Made by a program: the position numbers and the translations under genes. From positions 1,262,051 to 1,326,050 of the forward strand of contig NZ_QFRI01000001.1 in assembly GCF_003143755.1 (NCBI RefSeq): 64,000 nucleotides of DNA, written 5' to 3'. The stretch is from Algibacter marinivivus. Lineage in GTDB: Bacteria; Bacteroidota; Bacteroidia; Flavobacteriales; Flavobacteriaceae. The notes under the pieces are model-generated. The model saw nothing but the letters and a program-made list of their open reading frames with translations, was not told the origin of the DNA and did no database searches. Positions 26,014 through 35,544 of the stretch are shown one piece after another (positions within the stretch are counted from its first letter, which is position 1; each line of letters starts with the position of its first letter).

Positions 26014-29000
26014 TTATTCTATTATAATTTTCTTAGTCGATTTTCTTAGACCGTCACTTACATTTAAAATGTACATGCCAGAGTGAATATTATTTAAATC
26101 TATAGATTGATTGAAATCTCCAGTTGCTTCATAATTTTTCTTAAATATTACTCGACCTCTTATATCATAAATTTCAGTAATAATATCCCGAGATTTAGAG
26201 CCGTTTAGTTTTATAGTAAAATCACCTTTGTTAGGGTTAGGAAAAACTAAAAAGTTTTCGAAACCAAATTCCTCAACAGATAAGGTAGGCATTATATTAA
26301 GCGTATAATCTTCAACTTCACCATCAAAGCTATTTTCACAAGAACCCGCAATTCCATCTCCTTTAAATTTGGTAGAAACTCGCATTACGGTACTTCCAAG
26401 AAGAGCATCAATAGGTACAGTTATAGATCTTGGCGTTTCACCAGTAGGACCATTACTGGTATTAGTAGCATCTCCCATATCATAATCTTCTCCAACATCA
26501 AATTCACAGTTTTGATTCCAGTCTACCCATACTTTGGTATTTGTGGTAAAAGCCCCATCTGTATTTACATTAACTCTTAGATCATAAGAACTATTTCTAT
26601 TTATATCTGTAGAAGTGCCAGTAAAATCACTATAATCAGATTTCCCTGTTAAATTAGTAATTGTATTAAATTGGACTAATCTAGTACTTGTTTGGTAATC
26701 TAAATTACCACTAGATACACAAATAGAATTGAAGAATGGAAAAACAATATTTTTGTTTTTCACCTTAGGAGCAGCTGTTGTGCCTGTTAAAGTAATATTA
26801 TAATTGTTTTGCGCAACACCATCTAAATTACTAATGGTCATGGTTACAGTGCCAGAATCATTTCTGCTTGTTGGTGAAAAAGAAACAGTTCCTGAACCAG
26901 GAATTCCAGACGCACTAAAAGTGGTGTTGTCTGAAAAACCATTAGCAACAACAAAATCAAAATTATATACTGCTATTGTTTCTCCACAGTTTATGGGTGT
27001 TAAAGTTTCATCAGCTATAAAAAAATCTGGCTCGGTTGAAATTGAAAAATTATAATCTGAGACATCATAAAAAATATTATCCACTGCTTCAATTAAAACT
27101 CTTGCAGTAGTAGTATTTGATATGGCAGGTACTGTATACGAAAAAGAACCATCATTTGGAGTAGCTGAAGTAATAACAGTTGGGAATGATAAACCACCAT
27201 CAGTAGATAATTTTATACTAACCGTTTGGCAGTTAATTCCACCAACATCTGCAGATTGCCCAACAATCCATTCGATATTTTGAGTTGAACCTTGTGCCCA
27301 AGATACAGGGTTTACTACAGCAAAAGGATCTGTACTATTTACAATGATATCAACAAAATCAACAGCAGTTTGTCCAGCTCCATTTGTACCCATTACATCA
27401 TTATCTCTAACGGTTAAAGCAAAAGTCATGGTTCTATTAACTGATGGTATTTTTTCCCAAGTTGTAGACCCTCCAGTAGCAACATAATCAGCAAAAATTG
27501 GAATATTTCTAACAGGGTTAGTTGTGCCTTCAAATGAGCGCACTAAAGGACCAGTAATATTATTCTCTTGAGGTAATCCAGCAGAACCTAAATCATATTG
27601 TTCCCAAGTATAAGTATGTCCAGAAGTACCATCAGGGTCAGTTGAACTTCCTACAAGTTTAAAAGCTGTTGATACTGGGATAGTATAGTCAGGTCCAGCG
27701 TTTGCTGTTGGTGCATTATTTGTTACACTAGTTTCTGCTCCACAAGTACTTGCACCAGTTGTGATATTATCCCAAATCATTTGAATGCTTTTTTGATGAA
27801 AATAGGCATCACTTTGATTTTGTACATTTTGCGGAGAACAAATACCCGCATAAGCCATAATAGTTGTTCCACTACCAGGTTCGTAGGCATTACTTGCAGT
27901 TCTGTTTCCTCCAGCACAATTCCCGGCATCTCCATTAAATGTATGCGGTGCACCAAACTGATGACCAATTTCATGAGCCACAAAATCTATATCATATGAG
28001 TCTCCTACAGGAGAAGATAATCCAGTAATTCCTTGGGCTTTAATTCCAGTAACACAAGGAGAATTTAGTTGCGCTAACCCACCACCTCCAGTGCTAAATG
28101 TATGACCTATATCATAAGTAAAAGGCGTTGCTGTAGCAGCAGCATCAATTTCTACTTGACTTTCATCAATTAATAAGTTTGCATCATTATTAGTGAAATT
28201 GTCAGAATTAATAAAAATAATATTAGTATTATCAACCAAGATCATTTTAATGGCCAAATCTCTTTGAAAAACAGTATTTACACGATTCATTGTTACAGTC
28301 ATTGCAGCTAATACAGCTGCTTTTTTAGCTGCTTCGGTATCTCCAGCTGTTAAACCAGCTGCTTGCCAATGAAACTGAGAATATTCGATAGTAGAAGCTA
28401 AAGCTAGTCTGAATGTTCGTAATTTACTATCATTAGCATTTCTTTGTGATTTTGAATTTTTACTTGTTTCTCTAGACATAATTAAATCATCAGGAACAAG
28501 ACATCTAAATTCTTTTTTTAAGGCTGGAAGATCTCCTTTATCATAAACTATATATGTATTGTTTTCTGAATAAGGGTCAATAAATTGTGTGCCAGTTTTA
28601 GAAGACAATGTCATAGCATGTAATCCTTGAGGAGTAATACTAAAACTAATAGTAGATGAAGGGTTTTTAATATTTTGTCCAACATAAGTTCGTATTTCTG
28701 GATGCTTTTCTTGATAAGCTGCCTCTAATATTGATGATTCTTTCACTTCAAATTCATCTAATTCACCTTCACTATTTGGAAACTTAATAATTTGTGTAGC
28801 TGTATTTTTATTTGATGAACTCTTTGAAACTGTATTTAAACTGTTCTTTAACTCATTAATATTTAATTGATAGTAAACAGATTTTGAAGGTTCTGTTTTT
28901 CGTAACATTTTTTTACCTTGAATAGCTTCTTTTTTAGAAACCAAAGACCAAACTTCTTTATTTTGAGCAAAAACGGTTGTTAGAAATAATGAAAAAAATA

Positions 29001-29037
29001 ACAGAAATAAATTGTTTTTTGGGGTAAAAATTCTCAT
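26014..29037 (-). CDS. Secreted metzincin zinc protease with GEVED domain and T9SS sorting signal
   Basis: This 1007-residue protein has a signal peptide (ends TTVFAQ) and a propeptide-like region to about residue 200. A reprolysin-type catalytic domain follows, with the zinc motif HEIGHQFGAPH near residue 353 and a downstream TIMAYAGIC that provides the metzincin Met-turn. Then come a PKD/REJ-like segment (APTANAGPDYTIPV), further beta domains, a GEVEDYTLNI (GEVED) domain near 900, and a C-terminal type A T9SS sorting domain (VFPNPNKGDFTIKL, ending STKKIIIE). It should cross the outer membrane by type IX secretion and degrade extracellular protein. Confidence 0.92.
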   Translation of the reverse strand: MRIFTPKNNLFLLFFSLFLTTVFAQNKEVWSLVSKKEAIQGKKMLRKTEPSKSVYYQLNINELKNSLNTVSKSSSNKNTATQIIKFPNSEGELDEFEVKESSILEAAYQEKHPEIRTYVGQNIKNPSSTISFSITPQGLHAMTLSSKTGTQFIDPYSENNTYIVYDKGDLPALKKEFRCLVPDDLIMSRETSKNSKSQRNANDSKLRTFRLALASTIEYSQFHWQAAGLTAGDTEAAKKAAVLAAMTVTMNRVNTVFQRDLAIKMILVDNTNIIFINSDNFTNNDANLLIDESQVEIDAAATATPFTYDIGHTFSTGGGGLAQLNSPCVTGIKAQGITGLSSPVGDSYDIDFVAHEIGHQFGAPHTFNGDAGNCAGGNRTASNAYEPGSGTTIMAYAGICSPQNVQNQSDAYFHQKSIQMIWDNITTGASTCGAETSVTNNAPTANAGPDYTIPVSTAFKLVGSSTDPDGTSGHTYTWEQYDLGSAGLPQENNITGPLVRSFEGTTNPVRNIPIFADYVATGGSTTWEKIPSVNRTMTFALTVRDNDVMGTNGAGQTAVDFVDIIVNSTDPFAVVNPVSWAQGSTQNIEWIVGQSADVGGINCQTVSIKLSTDGGLSFPTVITSATPNDGSFSYTVPAISNTTTARVLIEAVDNIFYDVSDYNFSISTEPDFFIADETLTPINCGETIAVYNFDFVVANGFSDNTTFSASGIPGSGTVSFSPTSRNDSGTVTMTISNLDGVAQNNYNITLTGTTAAPKVKNKNIVFPFFNSICVSSGNLDYQTSTRLVQFNTITNLTGKSDYSDFTGTSTDINRNSSYDLRVNVNTDGAFTTNTKVWVDWNQNCEFDVGEDYDMGDATNTSNGPTGETPRSITVPIDALLGSTVMRVSTKFKGDGIAGSCENSFDGEVEDYTLNIMPTLSVEEFGFENFLVFPNPNKGDFTIKLNGSKSRDIITEIYDIRGRVIFKKNYEATGDFNQSIDLNNIHSGMYILNVSDGLRKSTKKIIIE

Positions 29038-29138
29038 GACAATTAAGATTTATATTTTTCTTAGCTTGCTAAAAGTACTCTGTTAATGTAACAATTACAA
29101 AAAATATGCTGTCATTTTAAAATAACATATATTTGTTT

Positions 29139-29657
29139 ATGAGGTATTTTTATGTGTTTTTTTTGATAATTTGTTTGCTGTCATGTAAAGCTAAAAGTGA
29201 GATAAAATCAGCTGTAACAAAGGAAGTTTCGAATATGGAGTGTCCTAAAGAAGGTAGATGTTCACTTGAAATAATCGAAAATAAAATCTTACAAATTAAT
29301 ACCGATAATCTAGGAAGTGTTTATCCTGAAGTGTTAAATGGCGATGAATGTGTGTTAAAATTTGAATATAAGAAGCTAGGAAATAGTAATTATCAAGACA
29401 GTGGTTATAGAGAAGAAATTTTTATTGAAATAGATAAAAGTAATCCTGAGATTAAAACAGAAGATTTAAAAAATAAAAAACTCTTTTTTGCAAGGTGGTG
29501 CTATTGTAAAGGACAAACGGGTTATTATAAAATTAATAAGGGTAAATTATCAATAACTAAGGTGGATGAAAATAGTTTTCGTATTCAATTAAATTTTAAA
29601 ATTGAAGAAGTGCCACAAGTTATAAATAGAATAGATTATATATTCAGCTTACAATAA
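29139..29657 (+). CDS. Small lipoprotein of unknown function
   Basis: About 172 residues, starting MRYFYVFFLIICLLSCKAKS. The LLSC lipobox marks a lipid-anchored protein. The mature part has five further Cys (including MECPKEGRC and ARWCYCKG) and alternating beta-strand patterns. I recognise no family. The ATG at 29139 is preferred over the in-frame TTG six bases earlier. It lies between the divergent protease gene and ribF. Confidence 0.7.
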   Translation: MRYFYVFFLIICLLSCKAKSEIKSAVTKEVSNMECPKEGRCSLEIIENKILQINTDNLGSVYPEVLNGDECVLKFEYKKLGNSNYQDSGYREEIFIEIDKSNPEIKTEDLKNKKLFFARWCYCKGQTGYYKINKGKLSITKVDENSFRIQLNFKIEEVPQVINRIDYIFSLQ

Positions 29658-29667
29658 CGTTTTTAGG

Positions 29668-29698
29668 TTTGTTTTAAGTTTCATTATAACTAATTTTG
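29668..29698 (+). promoter_or_regulatory. Promoter of ribF
   Basis: TTTG (29668-29671), 19 bases, then TAATTTTG (29691-29698): an exact match to the Bacteroidota primary-sigma consensus TTTG-N19-TAnnTTTG. The expected transcript start is about 29705. This supports the TTG start at 29714 for ribF and excludes the one at 29696. Confidence 0.8.
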
Positions 29699-29713
29699 TG
29701 TAAAATAAAAAGC

Positions 29714-30649
29714 TTGAAAACAAGGCGTAATTTAAACACTTTAAACAATCAACCAACTGTTGTAACCATTGGCACTTTTGATGGTGTACACGTTGGTCAT
29801 CAAAAAATAATCAATCGTTTAATTAATACAGGCAAATTAGAAGATTTACAATCTGTAATACTCACTTTTTTTCCTCACCCAAGAATGGTGTTGCAAAAAG
29901 ATTCTAACATAAAACTTATAAATACCATTGATGAACGACATAATATTTTAGATGAATTAGGATTAGATTGTTTAGTTATAAAAAAGTTTACTCACGAGTT
30001 TTCAAGATTATCAGCAGAAGATTTTGTGAAACAGATTTTAGTAGAAAAACTAAATGCTAAAAAAGTAATTATTGGTTACGACCATAGATTTGGTAGAAAT
30101 AGGAATGCTGATATTAATGACTTAAAAGCTTTTGGTGAAACTTATGATTTTGAAGTAGAAGAGATTTCAGCTCAAGATATAAATGATGTGGCAGTAAGTT
30201 CTACAAAGATTAGAAAAGCTTTGTTAGAAGGAGAAATACAAAAAGCCAATACATTTTTGGGTTATAATTTTATGTTAACAGGTAAAGTAACTAAAGGTAA
30301 AGGTTTAGGAAAACAGATTGGGTTTCCTACGGCTAATATTGAAATTGTAGAAGACTATAAAATTATACCTAAACAGGGTTCTTATATTGTAAACGCTTTG
30401 ATTAATGAAACTTTAGTTTATGGTATGATGAATATTGGAATGAACCCAACAGTAAACGGAGACAAACAAACAATTGAGGTTCACTTTTTTGATTTTGATG
30501 CAAATATTTATGAGGATACAATACAAATAGATTTGCTTCACAGAATTCGAGATGAAGAAAAATTTGAGTCTATTGAAGTCTTAAAAAATCAATTGAAGAA
30601 AGATAAAGCTACTGCTTTAGAATATATTATAAATCAAAATGCTAAATAA
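29714..30649 (+). CDS. ribF: Bifunctional riboflavin kinase/FAD synthetase
   Basis: RibF converts riboflavin to FMN and then FAD. The N-terminal FAD synthetase domain has TIGTFDGVHVGHQKI and SSTKIRKALLEG. The C-terminal kinase domain has GKVTKGKGLGKQIGFPTANIE-type sequence and VYGMMNIGMNPT. The start is inferred as TTG at 29714, giving KTRRNLNTLN after Met and 311 residues. There is no ATG before the first motif, and a strong promoter ends at 29698. The next gene overlaps its 3' end by 11 bases. Confidence 0.95.
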   Translation: MKTRRNLNTLNNQPTVVTIGTFDGVHVGHQKIINRLINTGKLEDLQSVILTFFPHPRMVLQKDSNIKLINTIDERHNILDELGLDCLVIKKFTHEFSRLSAEDFVKQILVEKLNAKKVIIGYDHRFGRNRNADINDLKAFGETYDFEVEEISAQDINDVAVSSTKIRKALLEGEIQKANTFLGYNFMLTGKVTKGKGLGKQIGFPTANIEIVEDYKIIPKQGSYIVNALINETLVYGMMNIGMNPTVNGDKQTIEVHFFDFDANIYEDTIQIDLLHRIRDEEKFESIEVLKNQLKKDKATALEYIINQNAK

Positions 30650-31955
30650 CTGGCTTTTTAAACATATAGACAATTCATCTCTAGTCGTTTTCAGGATTAT
30701 TTTTGGGTTGCTTTGTTTTTTAGAATCGGTTGGAGCTATTTTTACAGGTTGGATAAAACGTACTTTAGTTGAGCCAGATTTCACTTTTAATTTTATTGGT
30801 TTTGAATTTTTGCAACCCTTACCTGGTGATGGGATGTATTACTATTATTTAGCAATGGGCTTATTTGGGTTGTTAATTATGGTTGGATACAAATACAGAT
30901 TCAGCATGTTTGCATTTACAATAATGTGGTCTGCAACGTATTTAATGCAAAAATCATCATATAATAATCATTACTATTTGTTAATGCTGTTGAGTGCCAT
31001 TATGGTGTGTCTTCCTGCACATAAATATGCCTCTATTGATGCTAAAATAAATCCAGAAATTAAAAGCTATTCAATGCCTCAATGGTGTCGTTGGGTTATA
31101 ATTCTTCAATTATTTATTGTTTACACATATGCGTCTGTAGCTAAGTTATATCCAGATTGGTTAGACACATCTGTTATAGAATTAATGATGAGAGGTAAAA
31201 AAGATTATGTTGTAGTTGGTGATTTTCTTCAGCATAAATGGTTACATTATATATTAGCTTATGGTGGTATTTTATTTGATGGTTTAATAGTGCCTTTGCT
31301 ATTATTTAAACCTACAAGAAAATATGCTTTTATAGTTTCTATTTTCTTTCATATGTTTAATTCAATTATATTTCAAATAGGTATTTTTCCTTATTTATCT
31401 TTAGCCTTTTCATTGTTCTTTTTCCCAGCAGAAAAAATTCAAAAACTATTTTTAAAAAAGAAATTATTCTACTCATCAGAGGAAATCAGAATTCCAAATT
31501 ATAATTCAATACTAATCATAGTATTTTCAATTTATTTTATAATCCAAATTGGATTACCATTAAGACATCATTTTATTGAAGATAATGTACTTTGGACAGA
31601 AGAAGGACACAGACTTTCATGGCGAATGATGCTTAGAATAAAAAGTGGACAAACATCGTATTGGGTTGAAAATAAAGACACAGGGAAACGTTCTTATATA
31701 GATTTAAACAAATACTTAAGTGTTAAACAAAAAAGATCTGCTAGCACAAAACCAGATGTAATGTGGCAATTTGCACAACGCCTTAAAGAAGAATTTAAGA
31801 GTAAGGGAGAGGATGTTGCAGTTTACGTAAACAGTAAAGTGAGTGTAAACGGAAAGCCATATAAAACTTTAATTGATCCAACCATAGATATTGCCAATGT
31901 AGAATGGGATGTTTTTAAGCATTCCAATTGGATTTTACCTTCAAAAGAAGAGTGA
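30639..31955 (+). CDS. Vitamin K-dependent gamma-carboxylase-like membrane protein (HTTM domain)
   Basis: This 438-residue protein has multiple membrane segments in the first 300 residues and a C-terminal soluble domain. It resembles eukaryotic gamma-glutamyl carboxylase at several points: ASVAKLYPDW (the Lys aligns with catalytic Lys218 in human GGCX), FFHMFNSIIFQIGIFPY, and WTEEGHRLSWRMML. The family couples reduced quinone oxidation to carboxylation in animals. The bacterial substrate is unknown. It overlaps ribF by 11 bases and is probably cotranslated. Whether carboxylase activity is kept is not known. Confidence 0.85.
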   Translation: MLNNWLFKHIDNSSLVVFRIIFGLLCFLESVGAIFTGWIKRTLVEPDFTFNFIGFEFLQPLPGDGMYYYYLAMGLFGLLIMVGYKYRFSMFAFTIMWSATYLMQKSSYNNHYYLLMLLSAIMVCLPAHKYASIDAKINPEIKSYSMPQWCRWVIILQLFIVYTYASVAKLYPDWLDTSVIELMMRGKKDYVVVGDFLQHKWLHYILAYGGILFDGLIVPLLLFKPTRKYAFIVSIFFHMFNSIIFQIGIFPYLSLAFSLFFFPAEKIQKLFLKKKLFYSSEEIRIPNYNSILIIVFSIYFIIQIGLPLRHHFIEDNVLWTEEGHRLSWRMMLRIKSGQTSYWVENKDTGKRSYIDLNKYLSVKQKRSASTKPDVMWQFAQRLKEEFKSKGEDVAVYVNSKVSVNGKPYKTLIDPTIDIANVEWDVFKHSNWILPSKEE

Positions 31956-32000
31956 TTATATATTCAATTCATTAAATTTGTGGCTTAAATTTTTCAATTC

Positions 32001-33272
32001 ATGTTACAAGTTCCTTTTATTAGAGAAAACAAAGCATTAGTTATAGAGCGCTTAGCAAAAAGAAATATTGATGCTACGCAAATGATTGATGATGTTATTA
32101 ATTTTGACGAAGATAGAAGACGTCTTCAAACTGAGTTAGATAATACTTTGGCAGAATCTAACACTTTATCAAAAGAAATAGGGAACTTATTTAAGTCTGG
32201 TAAAGTTCAAGAGGCTAATGTTTTAAAAGGAAAAACGAGCCAGCTTAAAGAAGCTTCTAAAGCGCTTTCTGAAGCATTAAATAATAAATCTGAAGCGTTA
32301 AACGAGCTACTTTACAAAATACCAAATGTGCCTCATGAAGATGTACCACGAGGAAATTCAGATTTAGATAATGAAGAGGTTTTTAAAGCAGGTGATATTC
32401 CAAAATTATATGATGGTGCTTTACCACATTGGGAACTAGCTAAGAAATATGATATTATAGATTTTGAATTAGGTAACAAAATAACTGGCGCAGGTTTTCC
32501 AGTTTATAAAGGAAAAGGGGCAAGATTACAACGTGCTTTAATTGCTTATTTTTTAGACAAAAATACAGCAGCTGGTTACACAGAATACCAATTACCACTT
32601 ATGGTAAATGAAGCTTCTGGTTTTGGTACAGGACAATTACCTGATAAGGAAGGGCAAATGTACCATGTTACAGAAGATAATTTATATTTAATCCCTACGG
32701 CTGAGGTGCCTGGAACCAATATTTTTAGAGATGTTGTTTTAAGTGAAAATGAATTACCAGTTAGTGTTACAGGTTATACACCATGTTTTCGTCGTGAGGC
32801 AGGAAGTTACGGTGCTCATGTAAGAGGTTTAAATAGGTTACACCAATTTGATAAAGTTGAAATTATTCGTGTAGAACACCCTAGTAAATCTTACCAAGCT
32901 TTGGATGGTATGATTGACCATGTTAAAGATATTTTAAAAGAATTAAAATTACCATACAGGATATTACGTTTATGTGGCGGAGATACATCTTTTGCTGCAG
33001 CATTAACTTACGATTTTGAGGTGTTTTCTACAGCTCAAGATAGATGGTTAGAAATCTCTTCAGTTTCAAATTTTGAAACCTTTCAAGCGAATCGTTTAAA
33101 ACTTCGATTTAAGAATAGTGATGGTAAAAATGAATTAGCACATACTCTTAATGGAAGCTCTTTAGCTTTACCAAGAGTGCTAGCAGGAATTCTTGAAAAC
33201 TACCAAACTAAGGATGGAATCCTTGTGCCAGAAGTGCTTCAACCTTACACAGGTTTTAAAATCATAAATTAA
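32001..33272 (+). CDS. serS: Serine--tRNA ligase
   Basis: This 423-residue class II synthetase has the N-terminal coiled-coil arm that grips the tRNA-Ser long variable arm (about 28-110). The catalytic core has LPLMVNEASGFGTGQLP, LIPTAEVPGTN, FRREAGSYGAHVRGL (motif 2) and HTLNGSSLALPRVLAGILEN (motif 3). Length is typical. A TAAATTTG box (31973-31980) lies 21 bases upstream and may be a -7 element. Confidence 0.97.
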   Translation: MLQVPFIRENKALVIERLAKRNIDATQMIDDVINFDEDRRRLQTELDNTLAESNTLSKEIGNLFKSGKVQEANVLKGKTSQLKEASKALSEALNNKSEALNELLYKIPNVPHEDVPRGNSDLDNEEVFKAGDIPKLYDGALPHWELAKKYDIIDFELGNKITGAGFPVYKGKGARLQRALIAYFLDKNTAAGYTEYQLPLMVNEASGFGTGQLPDKEGQMYHVTEDNLYLIPTAEVPGTNIFRDVVLSENELPVSVTGYTPCFRREAGSYGAHVRGLNRLHQFDKVEIIRVEHPSKSYQALDGMIDHVKDILKELKLPYRILRLCGGDTSFAAALTYDFEVFSTAQDRWLEISSVSNFETFQANRLKLRFKNSDGKNELAHTLNGSSLALPRVLAGILENYQTKDGILVPEVLQPYTGFKIIN

Positions 33273-33423
33273 AGTTAAATCTTACAAATTAATCAATTTA
33301 TTAAAATAATTATCGATTAAATGCATTTAATACATGTTGTTTGACGAATTTATTATATTTTTCTTGAATAATTAATATTTATTTTTCAAGTTCGCTTAAC
33401 CAAATCTAATTAACCTACTGATT

Positions 33424-33546
33424 ATGAAGAATGTTAAGCGCATTTTCCTTTTAATTGCTCTGATTTTTTTCGCAACTAAAGTATTATCTTCAGATTTCGA
33501 ATTATTTAAATCCGAAGACAATACCTCAACCATTGCGAGTAAATAG
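33424..33546 (+). CDS. Putative 40-residue exported peptide
   Basis: The frame MKNVKRIFLLIALIFFATKV continues LSSDFELFKSEDNTSTIASK and ends at TAG. It has a short basic N-terminus, a hydrophobic core of about 14 residues and a plausible signal-peptidase site near KVLSS. The remaining acidic, Ser/Thr-rich peptide would be about 18 residues. It lies alone in a 493-bp gap between serS and a TPR gene, followed by about 140 bases and then a strong terminator, so it could be the coding part of a small transcript. No homologue was recognised; it is a prediction from composition and context. Confidence 0.5.
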   Translation: MKNVKRIFLLIALIFFATKVLSSDFELFKSEDNTSTIASK

Positions 33547-33687
33547 GGATTTTTCAAATAAAATTCTTGATGCAATCCAATACGAATTTTTGAAAATAGT
33601 CGTTCTTGTGTAAACGAGAATTAAAGACTGTCCCCAATCGAGTGTTTAATTAACAAGTAGTTAATAGAAAATTATTTTTGGTTGGTA

Positions 33688-33717
33688 AGTGCCCGATTTT
33701 TATCGGGCACTTTTTTT
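33688..33717 (+). terminator. Strong intrinsic terminator
   Basis: AGTGCCCGAT and ATCGGGCACT form a perfect 10-bp GC-rich stem with a TTTT loop, then seven T. It closes a transcript from the serS/40-codon region. An in-frame open extension of the next gene runs through it, which argues that the extension is not translated. Confidence 0.9.
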
Positions 33718-33765
33718 ATAAAAACTTTTACATTATCTACACCTTACATTTGTTATATTTACCAT

Positions 33766-35541
33766 ATGCGTTACATTTTATTTTTATGCTTATTTATATC
33801 GGGTGTTTTGTTTTCTCAAAATGCTACGCTTGCTAAAGATTATTTCCAAAAAGGGGAGTATGAAAAAGCACTTATTGAGTATAAAAAGTTGTATGCTAAA
33901 TCATCTTCTAATATTAATTACATTAATCAAGTTATTAGCACCTATCAGCAATTAGAAAGGTATGATGAAGCTGAAAGTTTTATTTTGAAATTAATGGAGC
34001 GGGTTAAGTACCCAGCTTTTATAGTTGAGTTGGGGTATAATTATCAACTGAAAAACGATTTGCAAAAAGCAAACGAGAATTACCAAAAAGCAATTTCAAC
34101 AATTGATAAAAAAGCTAGTAATGTTTTTGCTGTAGCTAGAAGTTTCCAAAGTCATTCACTTTTAAACGAGGCTGTAATTTCTTATGAAAAAGCAGCAGTT
34201 TTAAATCCCGATTTCAATTTTAATGTACAGCTTGCACAAATTTATGGAGAGCAAGGTAATATTGAAAAGATGTTTAATAGTTACCTAAATTTTGCAGAAT
34301 TAAACCCTGTTGTTGTAAGGGATGTTAAGCGTGCTATAAACGATTTTATTAGTGAAGATAGTACTAATGAAAACAATATTTTATTCCGAAAATTACTTTT
34401 GAAAAAAAATCAACTAGAGCCTAATATTCTTTGGAATCAGTTATTAAGTTGGTTGTTTATTCAGCAAAAGGATTTCAAAAAAGCTTTTATTCAAGAAAAG
34501 GCCATTTATAAGAGACAGCCAGAAAGTTTGCGTCGTATTGAAGAGCTAGCTTTAATAGCATCAAATGAAAAAGAGAATAACATTTCTCGAGAGATTTTTG
34601 AGTTTATTATTGAAACTGCTCAAGATGATGAAACTAAATTAGAAGCACATAGAAATTTAATAAAGATTGACATTAGTGAAAGTTCTAAAACTAATTATGG
34701 AGCAATCAAAAACAAATACCTAGAATTACTTAAACAATTTGGGGATGAATCTGAAACTATAGAATTACAGATTTCTTATGCACACTTCTTAGCATTCTAT
34801 TTAAACCAAACTCAAGAAGCCACTAAGTTTTTAGAAAATAGTTTAAGGTTGCCATTAGCAGAAATTGAAAAGGCTCAAGTTAAGCTAGAGTTAGGAGATA
34901 TTTTAGTATTACAAGAAAAGTTTAATAAAGCATTAATTTACTACACTCAAATTCAGCGTAATCTTAAAAACAGTACTATTTCTCAAGAAGCACGTTTTAA
35001 AGTTGCCAAGGCAAGTTATTACAAAGGGGATTTTAAATGGGCAGAGTCTCAGCTTAAGATTTTAAAAGCTTCAACATCTCAACTTATAGCTAATGATGCA
35101 TTAGATTTAAAACTTTTAATTTCTGATAATAAGTATGAAGATTCACTTCAAACAGCATTAAAAAAATATGCAAAAGCAGATTTATTGGCATTTCAAAACA
35201 GAAATAATGAGGCTATTATTATGCTTGATGAAATTTTGGAAGAGCATAAAACAGAGCCTATAATTGCTCAAGCATTATTCAAACAAGCACATTTGTTTGA
35301 GTTAAAAGGCGACAATGAAAAAGCAAAGGTTAATTATGAAATATTAGTTAAAAACTACAGGGATGGTATTTTAATTGATGATGCACTTTTCTATTTAGCA
35401 GAAATATATGATAAGCATTTAAATCTTCCAGAAAAAGCTAAAGCGTTATATGAGCAAATTATCTTTAATCACGCTGATAGTATCTACTTTGTTGATGCTA
35501 GAAAACGTTACAGAACGCTTAGAGGCGATGCCATAAATTAG
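33766..35541 (+). CDS. Exported TPR protein
   Basis: This 591-residue protein has a signal peptide (MRYILFLCLFISGVLFSQ) followed by tetratricopeptide repeats along the whole length, for example YFQKGEYEKALIEYKKLY near the start and LAEIYDKHLNLPEKAKALYEQII near the end. No catalytic domain is visible; it is probably a periplasmic or outer-membrane scaffold. The ATG at 33766 is chosen because upstream codons cross a terminator. A TACATTTG box (33745-33752) is a likely -7 promoter element. The next gene starts three bases after its stop codon. Confidence 0.85.
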   Translation: MRYILFLCLFISGVLFSQNATLAKDYFQKGEYEKALIEYKKLYAKSSSNINYINQVISTYQQLERYDEAESFILKLMERVKYPAFIVELGYNYQLKNDLQKANENYQKAISTIDKKASNVFAVARSFQSHSLLNEAVISYEKAAVLNPDFNFNVQLAQIYGEQGNIEKMFNSYLNFAELNPVVVRDVKRAINDFISEDSTNENNILFRKLLLKKNQLEPNILWNQLLSWLFIQQKDFKKAFIQEKAIYKRQPESLRRIEELALIASNEKENNISREIFEFIIETAQDDETKLEAHRNLIKIDISESSKTNYGAIKNKYLELLKQFGDESETIELQISYAHFLAFYLNQTQEATKFLENSLRLPLAEIEKAQVKLELGDILVLQEKFNKALIYYTQIQRNLKNSTISQEARFKVAKASYYKGDFKWAESQLKILKASTSQLIANDALDLKLLISDNKYEDSLQTALKKYAKADLLAFQNRNNEAIIMLDEILEEHKTEPIIAQALFKQAHLFELKGDNEKAKVNYEILVKNYRDGILIDDALFYLAEIYDKHLNLPEKAKALYEQIIFNHADSIYFVDARKRYRTLRGDAIN

Positions 35542-35544
35542 AAT

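Noticed and set aside
29128-29135. TATATTTG as promoter of the 29139 lipoprotein gene
   Set aside because: It lies only three bases before the start codon and has no -33 at the right distance; transcription would begin inside the gene.
33682-33765. Upstream extension of the TPR protein gene
   Set aside because: It would translate through a strong terminator hairpin and would bury the signal peptide. The ATG at 33766 gives a proper exported protein.
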